Assembly (NCBI RefSeq): GCF_902459465.1
Contig: NC_047081.1
Coordinates: forward strand, 8,089,883 to 8,153,882
DNA: 64,000 nt
Source: Asterias rubens
Lineage: Eukaryota; Echinodermata; Asteroidea; Forcipulatida; Asteriidae
Reading direction: 5' to 3'
Below, in pieces: positions 11,901-23,420 of the stretch. Numbering within the stretch: position 1 is the first letter of the stretch; each line of letters starts with the position of its first letter. Below the pieces are notes generated by a model. It saw nothing but the letters and a program-made list of their open reading frames with translations. It had not been told where the DNA came from and ran no database searches. The position numbers and the translations under genes were made by a program.

Positions 11901-14900
11901 GCAAGTCACTGCAACCTAACAATGGAGAGAAAAACAAAACTGTGGTTTAGAAACATGTCAGGCCTGATACTTCATGGAGGCAATGGAGGTGATTGCCTCC
12001 ATGCCCCCTATTCATTGCATTGGCGCCCTTGAAATGATCCAGTAGAAATTTACAATTTCCTCATATAGCGTGCCCTTGCCCTTTCAAAAACGAAGCATAC
12101 AGGCCGCTTCAAGGCAAGTGCTACACTGATTTTGGCTGACGAACCAAATCAAAGAGAGCTCCCCATTACCAATTAAAATTATTTTGAGTAATTACCAATA
12201 GTGTCCACTGCCTTAAAGTAACCTGGACAACACTTACCATAGTTCCAAAGGGGATGGCTCTGGATGCGTGATAATAAATAGCGATGAAATTGATAAAGAA
12301 GGCGAGTCCGCAGACCATGAGCGGCATCAGGAAAGCACTGAGGAGCATCTGCTTAATCCACACTTTACCTGTCGGTCAAAATCAAGAAATTCTGATTAAT
12401 CACACTCTTAGTACCCCACATTGTCTAGACATGTCCACTGTCTTTACCCGCAAGGATAACGACAGGCACTGGTCTTACAGGATCAATGATAGTTTAACAA
12501 ATTTTCTGGACCAGATTTCTCTGTAGAGAAAAAAAAAAAAAACAAAAAAAAACAACAACACTCTCAGCACATGCATTCAACTGTTTTTATTTGAAATACA
12601 AGTGGAGATTTATCTCATTAAAAATATGTCTTTCATTAAAACTTCGTTACGGAATAGAATGAAGGATATTCATCAGACCCAAAGTCAACATTTTAACTAT
12701 TTAAAAACAAGATTGTTGACACGGTGAGGTATTGTTATTTAATTGAAGAATCACAAGACAGCCAAACTTTTTTGCACGGTGTTTGGTCTTGAATTTACTG
12801 GCCCCATGCTAATACTATTGGCCGCGGGCCTGCAGTCCAGTGTAAAATTTGAGCCCTGTAGAATTGGCCAGAAGTGAGGAAGGATACTTTCAAACAACCC
12901 TTAGGTTTGTGTCTTATCTTACCTCCCATTCTCGAGTAGAGGCCACCCCCAAAGTATCCGTTGACGGGTGCAGCTGCTGCATAAACAAATATACTGGTGC
13001 TCAAGATGGATCCCCGACTGTAAACAAACAACATAAACATGAAACAGCAAACAATAATCATTAAAGGCAGTGGACACCATTGGTTATTAACTCAAAATAA
13101 TTATCAGCATAAAACCATACTTGTTAACGAGTAATGGGGAGAGGTTGATAGTATAAAACATTGTGAGATACGGCTCCCCCTGAAGTAACGCAGTCACAGG
13201 TTTGTTATTTTATGCATATGTTGAGGTAGACCATGTTAGAAGACTGGTCTTTGACAATTACAAATAGTGTCCAGTGTCTTTAAACACAAAAAGAGTTATC
13301 AGGAAATGGCAAATATTTATCAAGGTTTGTAATTGAAATTTTAAAACGGCCTATTTTGCATTATACATTAAAAGTATGCTACAAGACATGCAAGACAACA
13401 AGAGGAAATTACTTTCAGTGGTTAAGTGGTAAGACATCTGCTCTAGCAATGCAAAGGTCGTGGGTGCAAATCTCACCCGAGTGATTTGCCTGTGGATTTT
13501 GTTTACAGAACTCAGGAAAGTACCACGCATACAGTGCTTAATATACATCAGTGAAATGGTAAAAAAAACACATTATAATCTTTATCCTCTAAAATTCAAA
13601 ACAATCCATGGGTGCATCTACTCACTCAGTGTAGAGTTGACCCCAAAGTGAGATGAGTATGACCGCTAGAGCCACTGAGGCCATGTGATAACCGCTACCA
13701 ATCATAGCTGAGAAAAGCATCGGGTATGAAGCCGGTCTGAAGACATCGCCATGAACCTGTTTCCATCCATACTCATCACCAAGATCACGCTCCTATCAAT
13801 AAAAAAAATAAATGTTATACCTTGGGATGTGATAGGCTAATGGAAAAAACCTGAACTATAAGGAAAAAGCTTCTGTTGGAGCACAGGGACTTTTTGTTTC
13901 TCTTTCGAAACCCTCCCCCTAACCCAACCTCGTCCCCATGGTTTACTTTATTTTCAACCATGTTTACAATAGTAAACCCTGGGATGGAAACTCCTTACTT
14001 GGACCCTGATTGGACACTGACTTTACAATATTAGAATATGTTTCATATTCATAGGTACAGCCAGCCGCCGGCAACCAACAAGCTATTAAATCTGGTACCG
14101 TACTACGACATTATGACGAAGATGTGAATTTCGAAAAGTAGCCAGACTATTTTAATATTTATACTTATGATCCAAAACCAGGGTGAGAGAGCGGTCAACC
14201 GTGTAACTGCTCGACACACCCTGGGGACGAGGTTGCCCCCTAACCATATTCATGCACCGCGATTCCCAAAACCTTGAGAAATGGCTGACAATCACAAATC
14301 GTCCAAAATACACTATAATAAACTCAGTCACCTTTATGTTTGGTAAGTTCGATATGCCTGGCTGGATAATGAGCAATTGTACCTACCTCAGACTTCCTGA
14401 GAATAATTTTTAAGGAGACACAGATTTTTGAGGATACAAACAGTTTGAGAATACAAAGATTTTTGGTGGATACAAAGATTAAAAGGGCCGAATCTGTTAG
14501 AGGAAAAATAACAACCCAAATCACATACCATGTCGTCCAGGTCGTCATCTTTGCTGTATCTGGCGTAATCCTTACGTAGAGTCCTCATGAGAATCATGGA
14601 GACAAGACCAACCAAGAAAATAACCATCATGAAGGAGTTGAAAATTGAGAACCAGTGAATCTACAAAACAAGAAAAACAGAGTCTTTAGTTCGTCATACC
14701 GATTATGTTAACTAAGAAAAAGGACAAGGTTTACAATTTTGAGGCACTAAACTCAAATCAGACCTGGGCTGTATATAGATAATAAATGATCATAGTAATA
14801 ACAGTGGCTTCTAATAAATAGTGCTCAGGTCTGTCTTGCAGTGATGCTTGTGGCGCTTCAACATTATTACCAATGGTCACTCATCTCAGCTCCCTGGGGA

Positions 14901-17900
14901 GTATACAGCCCGTACTTTTAAGCAGAAAGTACTGCTAATAATTTTCTGCTGAGCGAAAATGAAAAGGATAACATTCACAGATAGGCATGTTTATCCAGAG
15001 GTAAAAGGTTCAAATCCCAACTCTAGTAAATTTGTTTTTGTTCAACCCAAAATAATAAAAAATTTACCCGGTCACTTAACCTTTGTAATTTATTACTTGA
15101 GTTCAGGACAAAAGTCTAAAATGTCTCGTTCCTGTTCCTGGATATATCACTTGAAGGTTTACCCAAGATAAACTAAACAAACAAATAAATAAACAAACAA
15201 AGGATTAAATAAATACTCACTCTGTGGTTGAAGAAGTTAGGATCCAAGTATTTATCAAAACGCTTTCTGTAACTCATTGGTGATTTTTTCCAATTAACCT
15301 GGCATTAGAAAGAAACAAAAGAGTAAACATATTATTGTCATGATTTGTTTGAAATATAACAAATAAATTCAGTAATTTCAGTCCAAGGAAATCAAATTGA
15401 TATTTGATAGCAGCCAGACAAGGCACTGTATTAAAATTAGACTCTAATTAGCGGTCTTTTAAAATAACATTTTTCCTCTACACGGTAATCTTAATGGCTG
15501 TAGCCTTCACAACAAAAAAGAGGGTTAGAGGTTATACATTTTACAGAAATTTTTCTGAAAACTGGTATTAAACTGAATTTTTAGAAAGGCTATCATAGTT
15601 TATGGTACGTTTTGATTTGGTTTGCAATATGGTGATATTGGTATTAGTCCCTAAAGTTGGTACCAACAAGTGCAGGCCTTGAACTTCACTCTTGAAGGGG
15701 AACAGGGCCCATTTTTATAAAGCCTGTAAGCACAAAAATTTGCTTAGCATGAAATTTCTTCCTTGATAAAAACAGGATTAACAACCAAATTTCCATTTGT
15801 TGCATATTGCTGGATACTGGTATTCAGCTGTTGTTTGCTTATCCTGAAAATCACTTAGCAATGTGGTTGGTTATCCTGTTTTTATCATGCTAAGCATATT
15901 TTTGTGCTTACAGGTTTTATGAAATTGGGCCAAGCAATTTTCCTCTTGTAAGGTGCACCTCTATGGGGAAAAAGCTTGTATTGGAACCTTGCAGAGGGCA
16001 CCACAACAAAAGCACACGACACCTACACTAATTGCTGTGGGTGCCGTGGGTCATTTTGAGGCCTATAAGTTTGGCGGGCTCATGGGCTCAAGAGAAATTT
16101 GAGTCCCGCGGTCGTAAGATCTTCATACCTGGTATGTGAATGGAACTTTCACTCCTTTCTCCAGTTTGACCTTGACTTCGCTGGTCAGATTAACGTCCAC
16201 AATCTGATTGACATTGTAGCCGATGTCCAACTTCTTGTGTGTCCAGATGTAATAGTCTGGCCCTTTCTCTGGACTATCATCCACTTCACCGACGATACCT
16301 AGAAGGAGAAAACACATCAATAGATGTGTAAATAGAGCAGCCACTTTGAGAGTCATCCATCCTTTTCAGGGTTCCCCAAGGAATTTTTTAAACTGTGGGG
16401 CATTCGAGACCAAAATGCTTGGATCTTTGGCTTAAGCACGCTGAACGGAAATAAGGTCTTTTGAATTGTTTCAACCAAATTAACTGTCACCAGGAGCAGA
16501 GCTACCTTTCCCTTGGACTGAAACTGGGTTACCCCATCACAGTGTGTAAGGAATCCTTACACACTGTGATGGGGTAACCCTTAGCCTTTAGGCATGAGTA
16601 TCATCCATTAGGAGCCTAACTGGAAGAGCAGAATGCACTACCTTCCCAACTTTGTTCGACCCCCATGCTACTGACAAAACCAGAGCTTGGGTCCGGTGAC
16701 CTGACATCGTTTGACCATGACACGCCACATATTATTAGTCATTAGCTTGGAGGCAACTCTTAAAGGAACACGTTGCCCTGGATCGGTCGAGTTGGTCTTA
16801 AAAAAGCGTTCTGTAACCGTTTGTTTTAAAATCGATATGGTTAGAAAGATGTTGTAAAAGTAGAATACAATGATCTACACAAATATGCCTCGAAATTGCG
16901 TGGTTTTCTTTTTACCTCGTCGACTAACACGGTCGGCCATTTATGGGAGTCAATTCTTGACTCCCATAAATGGCCGACCATGAGAGTTCGCGACGTAAAA
17001 TGAAAATCGTGCAATTTTGAGTGATACTTGTGTGGATCATTATATTCTACTTTTAAAACATCTTTCTAACCATATGCATTTCATAACAAACGGTTTCAAA
17101 CGCTTTTTTATAGACCAACTCATCCGATCCAAGGCAACGTGTTCCTTTAACCATGATTTCCTACTTACCCCAGATGGGAAGGTCATCAATGTACATTTGG
17201 TACCAGTAGTGATTCTTCACTGCGTATGTGAAGGCTTTGAAAGAATCTTCGGTCATGTCCACCTCACAGTATTTCGTTTGTGGCATTTCCACTGAAATAC
17301 AAAAAAATGGTCTGGTAAGTTTGTAGTCTACCGTTTGGCTCAACCAAAAATGTAAGTAACATCAATCGTTGTAGCTGCCCGTTGATGCAACAACCGTCCA
17401 CTTCTCCCGGGCTGTGTGGCCTGTGCAGGGCCATTTTATAAAGAAAGCTTTTTGCTCTGCGAACTCCGACTCCCTCTACAGTAACATAGTTTTTGAGAAA
17501 GAGGTAATTTCTCACTCAAATATGATTTAAATCTGAGAAAGACTTCAGGCTTGAAGCCTTGCTCAATTCTCAGCCATCCGAGTGTTTTTTTTCTTTTTTT
17601 TCTTCCTTATTTTCTTGCCACTTCAATGACCAATTGAGTCTCAATTTTCACAGATTTCTTATTTTATGCATGTTGGAATGTTGACCTTCTTATTAGAAGT
17701 ATTTCTTACCTGCGAAATCGATGTCCAAACCACTGAACTCCAGTTCGACACCCTGGAGAGCTTCTCCCAATGTCTCGTGATAATGACTGATCTCTACCTT
17801 GGGTCCTCGGCAGAATGGAAGCGAGAAGAACCCGTAGGTCTCTTGGCGATTGTGATATGGACCAACTGTGTTCATCCATAGTACCACCTCTTCCTTCAAG

Positions 17901-20594
17901 GAGTACTGTGAGAAGGTCAAAAGAGAAAGTAAGTTTTACAGGCCTTATATCTAAACTGCAATTTTGTTTGTGTTATTTTATGAAGGAAAGCCAAAAACAA
18001 TCACATCTTTTGAACAAAGAACTGCCAACATTTGTATCACATCCAGTGAGATAAGTATTGTTTGAAGTTGTGCATGGTTAGGAAAAATAGGAAAAAAATA
18101 TAAATAAATACTAAACTCGCGGGTACAACCATGTGCAAGAGCGGTGTGTAAAAGTATTCAACATCATGGAAGAAAACGTTAGTCGTCGGCGGTGATTTCT
18201 TATTTTAGCTTCGTTTTTCTTGCGGGAAAATTGATTAAATATGAGTGGTTTTAAATAAAAAATCAATATTTTTGTATCAAGCATAAATAATGCAATATAT
18301 GCATCGCAAATTGGATCGCAAAATTTGCGATGCACTTTTTGAAATCGCATAGCAAATCATCCAAATTGCATCGCAAATTGCGATGCGATACAGGCGAAAT
18401 CATTCCCTGTATAGATGATAACCCAAAGCTGGAATTTGTTGTGTAAAATATCCCACACACTTTTTGGAAAATCAAATGCTTTTGGTTCGGATAACTTTCC
18501 GTATGGCGCCACCACTTTTTCACTCATTTTTACAAAAAGGGATATCTCATTGTCTTTTGAGGTAAAATTAAGATACTTTATTATTTCATGTCGAATGAAA
18601 AAGTGGTGGCGCCATAGGGAAACTTTTCCTTAGCTTTTCCCAACTTCATTATATTATAGCAAGGACGGTAGACTGGTAGTGCTACATTTTGAATGGAGAC
18701 CAGATTGTTTTACTGTGCGAGCCAAGCGCAACCAAGATTTTGTGAAACTATTTACATGTATATACATTTATTAAACAATACAGCAGTGCGCAGGTGAGGC
18801 AGCACATCTCACACCCCTCTTCGCTAAGTCAGTTGGTTGTTGTCATGGTTAACAAGCTTTGCCAGCTTTTTTTATTTATTTTGACTCTTGAGTGTGAACC
18901 TTGTCACTTGTGAGAGGTTTTACACTACAGCAAATTGCTCCATGAGCAAACACAACCTAGCAACAGACACCAATTAATTAGCAATAGACATGATAGATGA
19001 TTGTTGTTATACAGACTGAGCAAAAGCCACTGAAAAACTAGTTGCGATAATCGTAACCCTCCATCCTCCCGACGGTCGGAGACCGGAGGGTTACGACACA
19101 AGACTGATATTATCGGTGTAACTAGCAGTTTTGACCAGTTTTTGCCAGACTCGTGATCAGATTCGTCCTTTTTTTCCACTTTCCAAAATCATGACAGACA
19201 TTCTAAACACATGGAGTTGATCTTTATTGTATGACAACGTCATCTGGAACCCTTAAAACAACATCATGAAAATATTTGGCAGAAAAAACGACAAAAACTT
19301 ACCAAAAGACTGACCGAATATATCCATAATCCATAGCGGGACCAACTAGTGATTTTGAACGTCGCACTTGCTTGGCAACAACCAATCAGCGTGACCCAAC
19401 CATCGATGTCGTATGCGTATCGGCCATTCCAGCTTGCAAACTCACCGCCTGTGTGTGTAAGCACCGATCCCCCCCACCGAGTGCGCAGCATGCAGGCATG
19501 TACATGTACATGTACATGTACTGTATGAACATCGTGCGTGCACAAACTATACAGCTCGTAAGTACCGTGTGCTGCTCCATACCCCCACATGGCCAAACAC
19601 ACCCTGACGTTGTGTGTGTGTGTGCAAGTGTACACAATACATGTACATGTACATGCCTGCATGCTGCGCACTCGGTGCGGGGGATCGGTGCTTACACACA
19701 CAGTGCGGTGAGTTTGCAAGCTGGAATGGCCGATACGCATACGACATCGATGGTTGGGTCACGCTGATTGGTTGTTGCCAAGCAAGCGCGACATCAAAAT
19801 CACTAGTTGGTCCCGCTATGGATTATGGATATATTCGGTCAGTCTTTTGGTAAGTTTTTGTCGTTTTTTCTGCCAAATATTTTCATGATCTAGTTTTAAG
19901 GGTTCCAGATGACGTTGTCATACAATAAAGATCAACTCCATGTGTTTAGAATGTCTGTCATGATTTTGGAAAGTGGAAAAAAAGGACGAATCTGATCACG
20001 AGTCTGGCAAAAACTGGTCAAAACTGCTAGTTACACCGATAATATCAGTCTTGTGTCGTAACCCTCCGGTCTCCGACCGTCGGGAGGATGGAGGGTTACG
20101 ATTATCGCAACTACTGAAAAACAACACTGAATTTAAAATATTGTTAAGTTATTTTGAGCATGCCCGACCACCACACTGGTTACACATTTTTTAAACAAAA
20201 ATAATCAGAAATTTTTGAGAAAGATAGGCCCTAATCATATTCATAAAAAACGATGATCATCATGTTCAATAAAATCTTCTTTCTTCCTTCCTTTTCCCGA
20301 CATGTTTAATTTGTTTGTTGGACTGCAGTTTTCGTTGATAAAGCTAAACTCTTAGTTCAACTATAAGAACGTACTTCCACAAAGGAACAAATGGCTATCA
20401 TTTAAAATAAGCAGTTGTAAAATGAAAATATAAAACATCAAAATACCATTATCATCATCACAGACCTAAAAACAAAATGTCAGGACGTAGAAAATACAAA
20501 ATTAATCACTTACTGTGTGGGTGTGTTCATCAGCTTTCACCGTCAAAAACACAGCAGAAAGTACACATGATAATCTTAAAATTCCCCTCCACAT
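8917..20594 (-). CDS. TM9SF3: Transmembrane 9 superfamily member 3, complete, 12 coding exons
   Basis: Exons in transcript order: 20594-20514, 17905-17710, 17291-17169, 16298-16129, 15298-15221, 14660-14529, 13792-13626, 13017-12923, 12368-12238, 11915-11707, 10235-10005, 9061-8917. They sum to 1,758 nt, giving 585 aa plus stop, close to the vertebrate protein's length, and every junction has GT/AG and matching phase. Residues 1-20 form a signal peptide, followed by DEHTHT and a lumenal domain containing [20 protein letters not shown] and [15 protein letters not shown]. The first membrane span is at about 217-240, a cytosolic stretch with [16 protein letters not shown] follows, and eight more spans run from about 290 to 575. 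The C-terminus is VKID, matching the KXD/E COPI-binding signal known for TM9 proteins, so Golgi/endosomal residence is expected. The family acts in sorting of membrane proteins. The start is the ATG directly before the signal peptide; the other upstream ATG frame meets a stop. Identity is strong from collinear similarity over the whole length. Confidence 0.97.
10365..10508. repeat. Foldback MITE, gcccggttcgtact termini
   Basis: Terminal inverted repeats taaagcccggttcgtactt / aaagtatgaaccgggctta, with further pairing of gcgaat-rich inner parts. It lies in TM9SF3 intron 10, between exons 11 and 10. Confidence 0.75.
10540..10735 (-). repeat. SINE, inverse copy
   Basis: Contains the inverse of the 7400-7660 SINE body (ggggtgccagtcagaagcca, gccagggatcacacccaa), with a degenerate B box (gagatttgaaccaac). 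Confidence 0.6.
10851..11551. repeat. Family G foldback MITE split by a LINE
   Basis: Termini gggcccaatttcata / gaaattgggccc with inner inverted ctaagcacaaaaatttgc / gcaaatttttgtgcttag. The two halves are separated by the LINE fragment at 10936-11408, so the LINE came later. Confidence 0.8.
10936..11408 (+). mobile_element. CR1/L2-like LINE, 5'-truncated 3' end
   Basis: An open frame (10943-11308, 121 codons) encodes the C-terminal tail of a LINE reverse transcriptase: [18 protein letters not shown], then [14 protein letters not shown] and [13 protein letters not shown] gcgcctttataaatgctgt 3' end and an ATT microsatellite tail follow. It is dead on arrival, inserted into a family G element inside TM9SF3 intron 10. 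Confidence 0.85.
11553..11645 (-). repeat. SINE fragment with tRNA-like A box
   Basis: Inverse tRNA-like sequence (ctttaccaactgagctaccc) followed by the inverse ctccaagcaaagat block seen at 7400-7660. Confidence 0.55.
12165..12217 (-). repeat. Family A MITE, solo end
   Basis: Only the terminal part (ttgagtaattaccaatagtg) remains. It lies about 20 bp from the 12238 exon boundary of TM9SF3. Confidence 0.65.
13061..13283 (+). repeat. Family A MITE with internal deletion
   Basis: Intact TTAAAGGCAGTGGACACCAT and ccagtgtctttaa ends, but the central hairpin is deleted (jump from gaagtaacgcag to tcacaggtttgtt). It is 44 bp from the TM9SF3 exon ending at 13017. Confidence 0.85.
13412..13560 (+). repeat. 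Second tRNA-like SINE type
   Basis: A-box-like tggttaagtggtaag and B-box-like gggtgcaaatctc are spaced as in a tRNA, but no cloverleaf closes. It differs from the 7400-7660 family. Confidence 0.45.
14971..15060 (+). repeat. SINE fragment
   Basis: ggttcaaatcccaactctagtaa followed by tttgttcaaccc matches the junction region of the 7400-7660 SINE (aatcccactctagtc ... ttgttcaacccc). Confidence 0.5.
15705..15931. repeat. Family G foldback MITE, full length
   Basis: Termini gggcccattttta / gaaattgggcc, inner inverted aagcacaaaaatttgctta, and ttgttgcatattgct at the centre. It lies in TM9SF3 intron 4, between the 15298 and 16129 exon edges. Confidence 0.8.
16526..16580. repeat. 55-bp perfect palindrome
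   Basis: Two 27-base arms (gggttaccccatcacagtgt...) around a single central base. It lies in TM9SF3 intron 3. Confidence 0.85.
16760..17150. repeat. Family C TTAA-type foldback MITE, copy 1
   Basis: TTAAAGGAACACGTTGCC / GGCAACGTGTTCCTTTAA termini fit the TTAAAGGRR pattern described for T2-type MITEs. The two arms pair over most of their length, and the centre is a 23-bp-arm palindrome (ggtcggccatttatgggagt..., 16931-16979). It ends 18 bp from the TM9SF3 exon edge at 17169. Confidence 0.9.
17462..17670 (+). repeat. Family A/B-like MITE, internal fragment
   Basis: gactccctctacagtaacat, a gacttcaggcttgaagcc hairpin and gaccaattgagtctcaattt correspond to MITE arms; both termini are lost. It abuts TM9SF3 exon 2 (17710). 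Confidence 0.65.
18489..18629. repeat. Family H foldback, copy 1
   Basis: Inverted arms aactttccgtatggcgccac / gtggcgccatagggaaactt. A second copy is at 31949-32101. TM9SF3 intron 1. Confidence 0.75.
19039..20113. mobile_element. 1,075-bp foldback element, Mutator-like 9-bp target duplication
   Basis: Two arms of about 480 bp (19039-19519 and 19637-20113) are near-identical inverse copies around a loop of about 117 bp. The ends are tagttgcgataatcg / cgattatcgcaacta. CTGAAAAAC abuts both ends (19030-19038, 20114-20122), a 9-bp duplication. Each arm has its own inner hairpin (gtaaccctcc ... ggagggttac), and there are acatgtacatgt runs at the loop edges. No transposase is encoded; the mirrored 80-codon open frames simply reflect the arms. 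It sits in TM9SF3 intron 1. Confidence 0.9.
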
Positions 20595-20800
20595 TCTGCA
20601 TGTATTTGGCTCTCAAATACCACAGGACATAGACGATGGTGAATGATTTAATAAACCTAATTTCAACCTTCCTACGTGAAGAAGAACGTTAAGAATGAAC
20701 ACACAGAAAAATGGCTGCGCCACGTCATAAACGACCGGTTGGCATAAATAACATATTGGTGGCGCTCCATAACAAATTCATTCACACGCGTCAATATTTA
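20595..20800 (-). promoter_or_regulatory. Probable TM9SF3 5'UTR and core promoter
   Basis: Upstream of the TM9SF3 ATG on the minus strand lie, in order towards the gene, a CCAAT box (20759-20755), a TGACGT CRE half-site (20727-20722) and, read on the plus strand, AAAATGGCTGC (20707-20717), a YY1-type motif. This is a common arrangement for a TATA-less housekeeping promoter. The transcription start cannot be fixed by eye, and motif matches this short occur by chance. Confidence 0.35.
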
Positions 20801-21798
20801 TTAATAAGTGGGCGTTTCCAAGGTGCCATCTGCTGTTGATTTAAGCACCCTCCCTCTTTGCATTATTTTCGCTCTATTTGTTCTGTTTGGACAAAACACA
20901 TAATTACTGGAGCAATCTTATAAGGAAATTATACCTTTTAAAACAGTTCAACTGATGTATAGGCCCTTAATGTTATACACGCTCTATGAAAAAAACGAGC
21001 CCATGGAAAAAAAATCCTTTCCAGAAGTGTTTTTGAGAATTGGAATACACAATCTTAGATAGTTTCTGACAGAAACGCTTCTCAAATTTATTTACTCCTA
21101 ACTGAAATGATTTCTTAATTATCGAAAGCTACCGTGGTACGATCTATCAAACTTGGATTCCAACTAATAATATGCTACTGATGCATGTAAATAATTTAAA
21201 CATTGGGAAAACAAAAACAAAATCATAAAAACTAATTTAACAATTCTTTTTTACAAGAAAAAACGAAAAAAAACCCATTTTTTAATGCAGACGACCAGAT
21301 AATTCAGTAATGACCATTAGAAAAATAAATTATACGTTACGTTCAAGGAACATTTGTAAAATAATAGCTTTTATTCTGTAAAATGGGTAACATCTGTGGC
21401 TGCCAACCATTTTAATTTACAGCATAATAAGTACTGATACGTAATGGGCCACACTCTAAAGTCCTTATATAGGTTCACTATTTTTTTACACCTGCAGCAG
21501 TATAAACAATAATAATAATTGTAAGGTTTTTTTTGCTTATTATTTTGTTTTTTAATTAATAAATAGTTGGGTTCAATCATGTTTAGGTAGAAAATCTACC
21601 TCCATGATTCAATTGTCTTTAATTATTTGCATTTGTATTTTCGGAGGATTGTGTTATTTTTTCCCCCATCTAGAGAGCTGGACAAAACTCCACTTGCTAC
21701 CAACTTCTTATCTCTCTCATAAAACCGTTGTTCTAGAGGGCTAATGTCTCAAATTGTTAGCTGAATTGTTAAAATCAAGAATTTAACACTGTGTTCCA

Positions 21799-22163
21799 TT
21801 AAAGTAGTATGTCAGATTTTTGGCCGATTTGACCAAAAAATTTTGATTTAAAATTCAGTAGGTATTTTGATAGGGGTCGAGAAAATTACAAGCTTTCATT
21901 TGAGCCATTGCTCGAAAAAAATCCGCCAATTATTAGTAGCAGTGAAATAAAGTGCTCAAAATTAGTTTTTGTCGGAATCCCGACAAATTCTTATGTATTT
22001 TATAAGAAACGTTTTAAATTTTTGTCATGGTTCCTGACCATTAAAAGTAAAGGTTAAACTGTTTTTTCGTCAGAGCGAGTGATACTCTTTGAAATACCAT
22101 TCACACAAAAAAAATCATTTTTTTTTTATGTTTGGGACCAAAAATCTGACATAGCATCTTTAA
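21799..22163. repeat. Family J TTAA-type MITE
   Basis: Termini ttaaagtagtatgtcagatt / aatctgacatagcatctttaa; inner tttgtcgg-aatc-ccgacaaa hairpin. It ends in a TTAA shared with the next element. Confidence 0.75.
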
Positions 22164-22357
22164 TGGCAATGGGCACTATTGGTAATTACTCAAAATAATT
22201 GTTAGCATAAAACCTTACTTGGTAACGAGTAATGGGGAGCTGTTGATAGTATAAAACATTGTGCGAAACGGCTCCCTCTGAAGTGGAGTAGTTACAAACG
22301 GTTCCAAACGCTTTTTATAGACCAACTCGTCCGATCCAAGGCAACGTGTTCCTTTAA
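22160..22357. repeat. Chimeric MITE: family A left half, family C right end
   Basis: The left part matches family A (gcactattggtaattactc through cggctccctctgaagt). At about 22295 it switches to the family C right end (acaaacggttccaaacgctt ... gttcctttaa). Both outer ends are TTAA. Confidence 0.8.
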
Positions 22358-22780
22358 CTAGACGACAATACTTGTTCTAGACATTGTGATTTCAGCAGTT
22401 AGCATGGCTGGGTTCAAACCAATCACGTTTAATGACATGTACCTCGTAGGGGAAATGTAGATTGGGTAAAAATACATGTAGTTGTACAGTGTTTCACGGT
22501 TTTATGGCAACAGAACCAAACAAAATAGAGCTGACCCAGCAAGAAAAAAAATCAAAAACAAAATCAAAAGTTCCAATATTTTTCAGCAACTTTATTCCCC
22601 CACACCCCCATAAGAACATCATGACACAAAGAATACTATTTTAACGCGATACAATTGATATTATTTGTAAACCTTTGGGAAATTCAATGCTTGATTGACG
22701 AAGGACAACCATCGCAGGAATTGTTAATGTTTCTAAATTCTAAAAGTTTGCTTGCAGTTGTCACAGTGTGTTTCATTGGT

Positions 22781-23110
22781 AAATACTCTGAACGAGAAAT
22801 TATTTGACCGTAAGAGCTTACTTGGTAAGTAGCACGGCAGCTAGTGATCTTATAACATTTTGAGAAACAATTCCCTTGAAAGGAATGTGGTTTTAGAGAG
22901 ATGGAGTAAAAAACAATTCAATCTGAGAAACTTTTCTGCATGAAACGTTTCTCAGATTGCGTATTCTTATTCTTTCTGCAGGGACATAACCACCTCAGAT
23001 TTCGGCAATATCTAAAAGAAAAAAAACGATACCACCATTTGAAAATAAATTTCACAGGTTAGTTTCATGGTTTTATTCTATACATCTACATTTGCATTAT
23101 AGGATTTGAG
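22781..23110 (+). repeat. Family D MITE, diverged copy
   Basis: Contains the family D hairpin aatctgagaaactttt/gaaacgtttctcagatt and ggcaatatctaaaagaaaaa, as in 39840-40091. Confidence 0.65.
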
Positions 23111-23119
23111 GCATTGCAT

Positions 23120-23420
23120 GGTGAGGTATCAATGTATATTTGGTTTGCGGTAACACCATGTGTGTATCTACTTGCCAGGTAGAGTTTGTTCTTAGAGAAC
23201 TGTCTTGCTTTATTCTACTGCCGCGGGGTAGATAATCGGAGGTTCGGGAGACTTCTCAGTTCTGAAAAGAACTGTCCTGCTTTTTACCAGGGCGGATGGT
23301 ATAGAAAATAGACTGGACTACTACTTTAGCTTATAGGATCGTAATAGAAAATAGACTGGACTACTACTTTAGCTTATAGGATCGTAATTGACTGTACTGC
23401 CGCGGAGTCAGTTCTGAATT
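23120..23420 (+). repeat. Dispersed repeat N, copy 1, with internal tandem duplication
   Basis: Shares ttggtttgcggtaacaccat, cttgccaggtagagtt and actgtactgccgcgg with 27216-27403. A unit of about 45 bp (gactggactactactttagc core) is duplicated in tandem at 23300-23390 here only. Confidence 0.75.

Noticed and set aside
19264..19740. 158-codon minus-strand open frame and its plus-strand mirrors at 19372-19853
   Set aside because: They lie inside the near-perfect inverted repeat and loop; mirrored frames in both arms are a by-product of symmetry, and composition is CA/GT-repeat driven.
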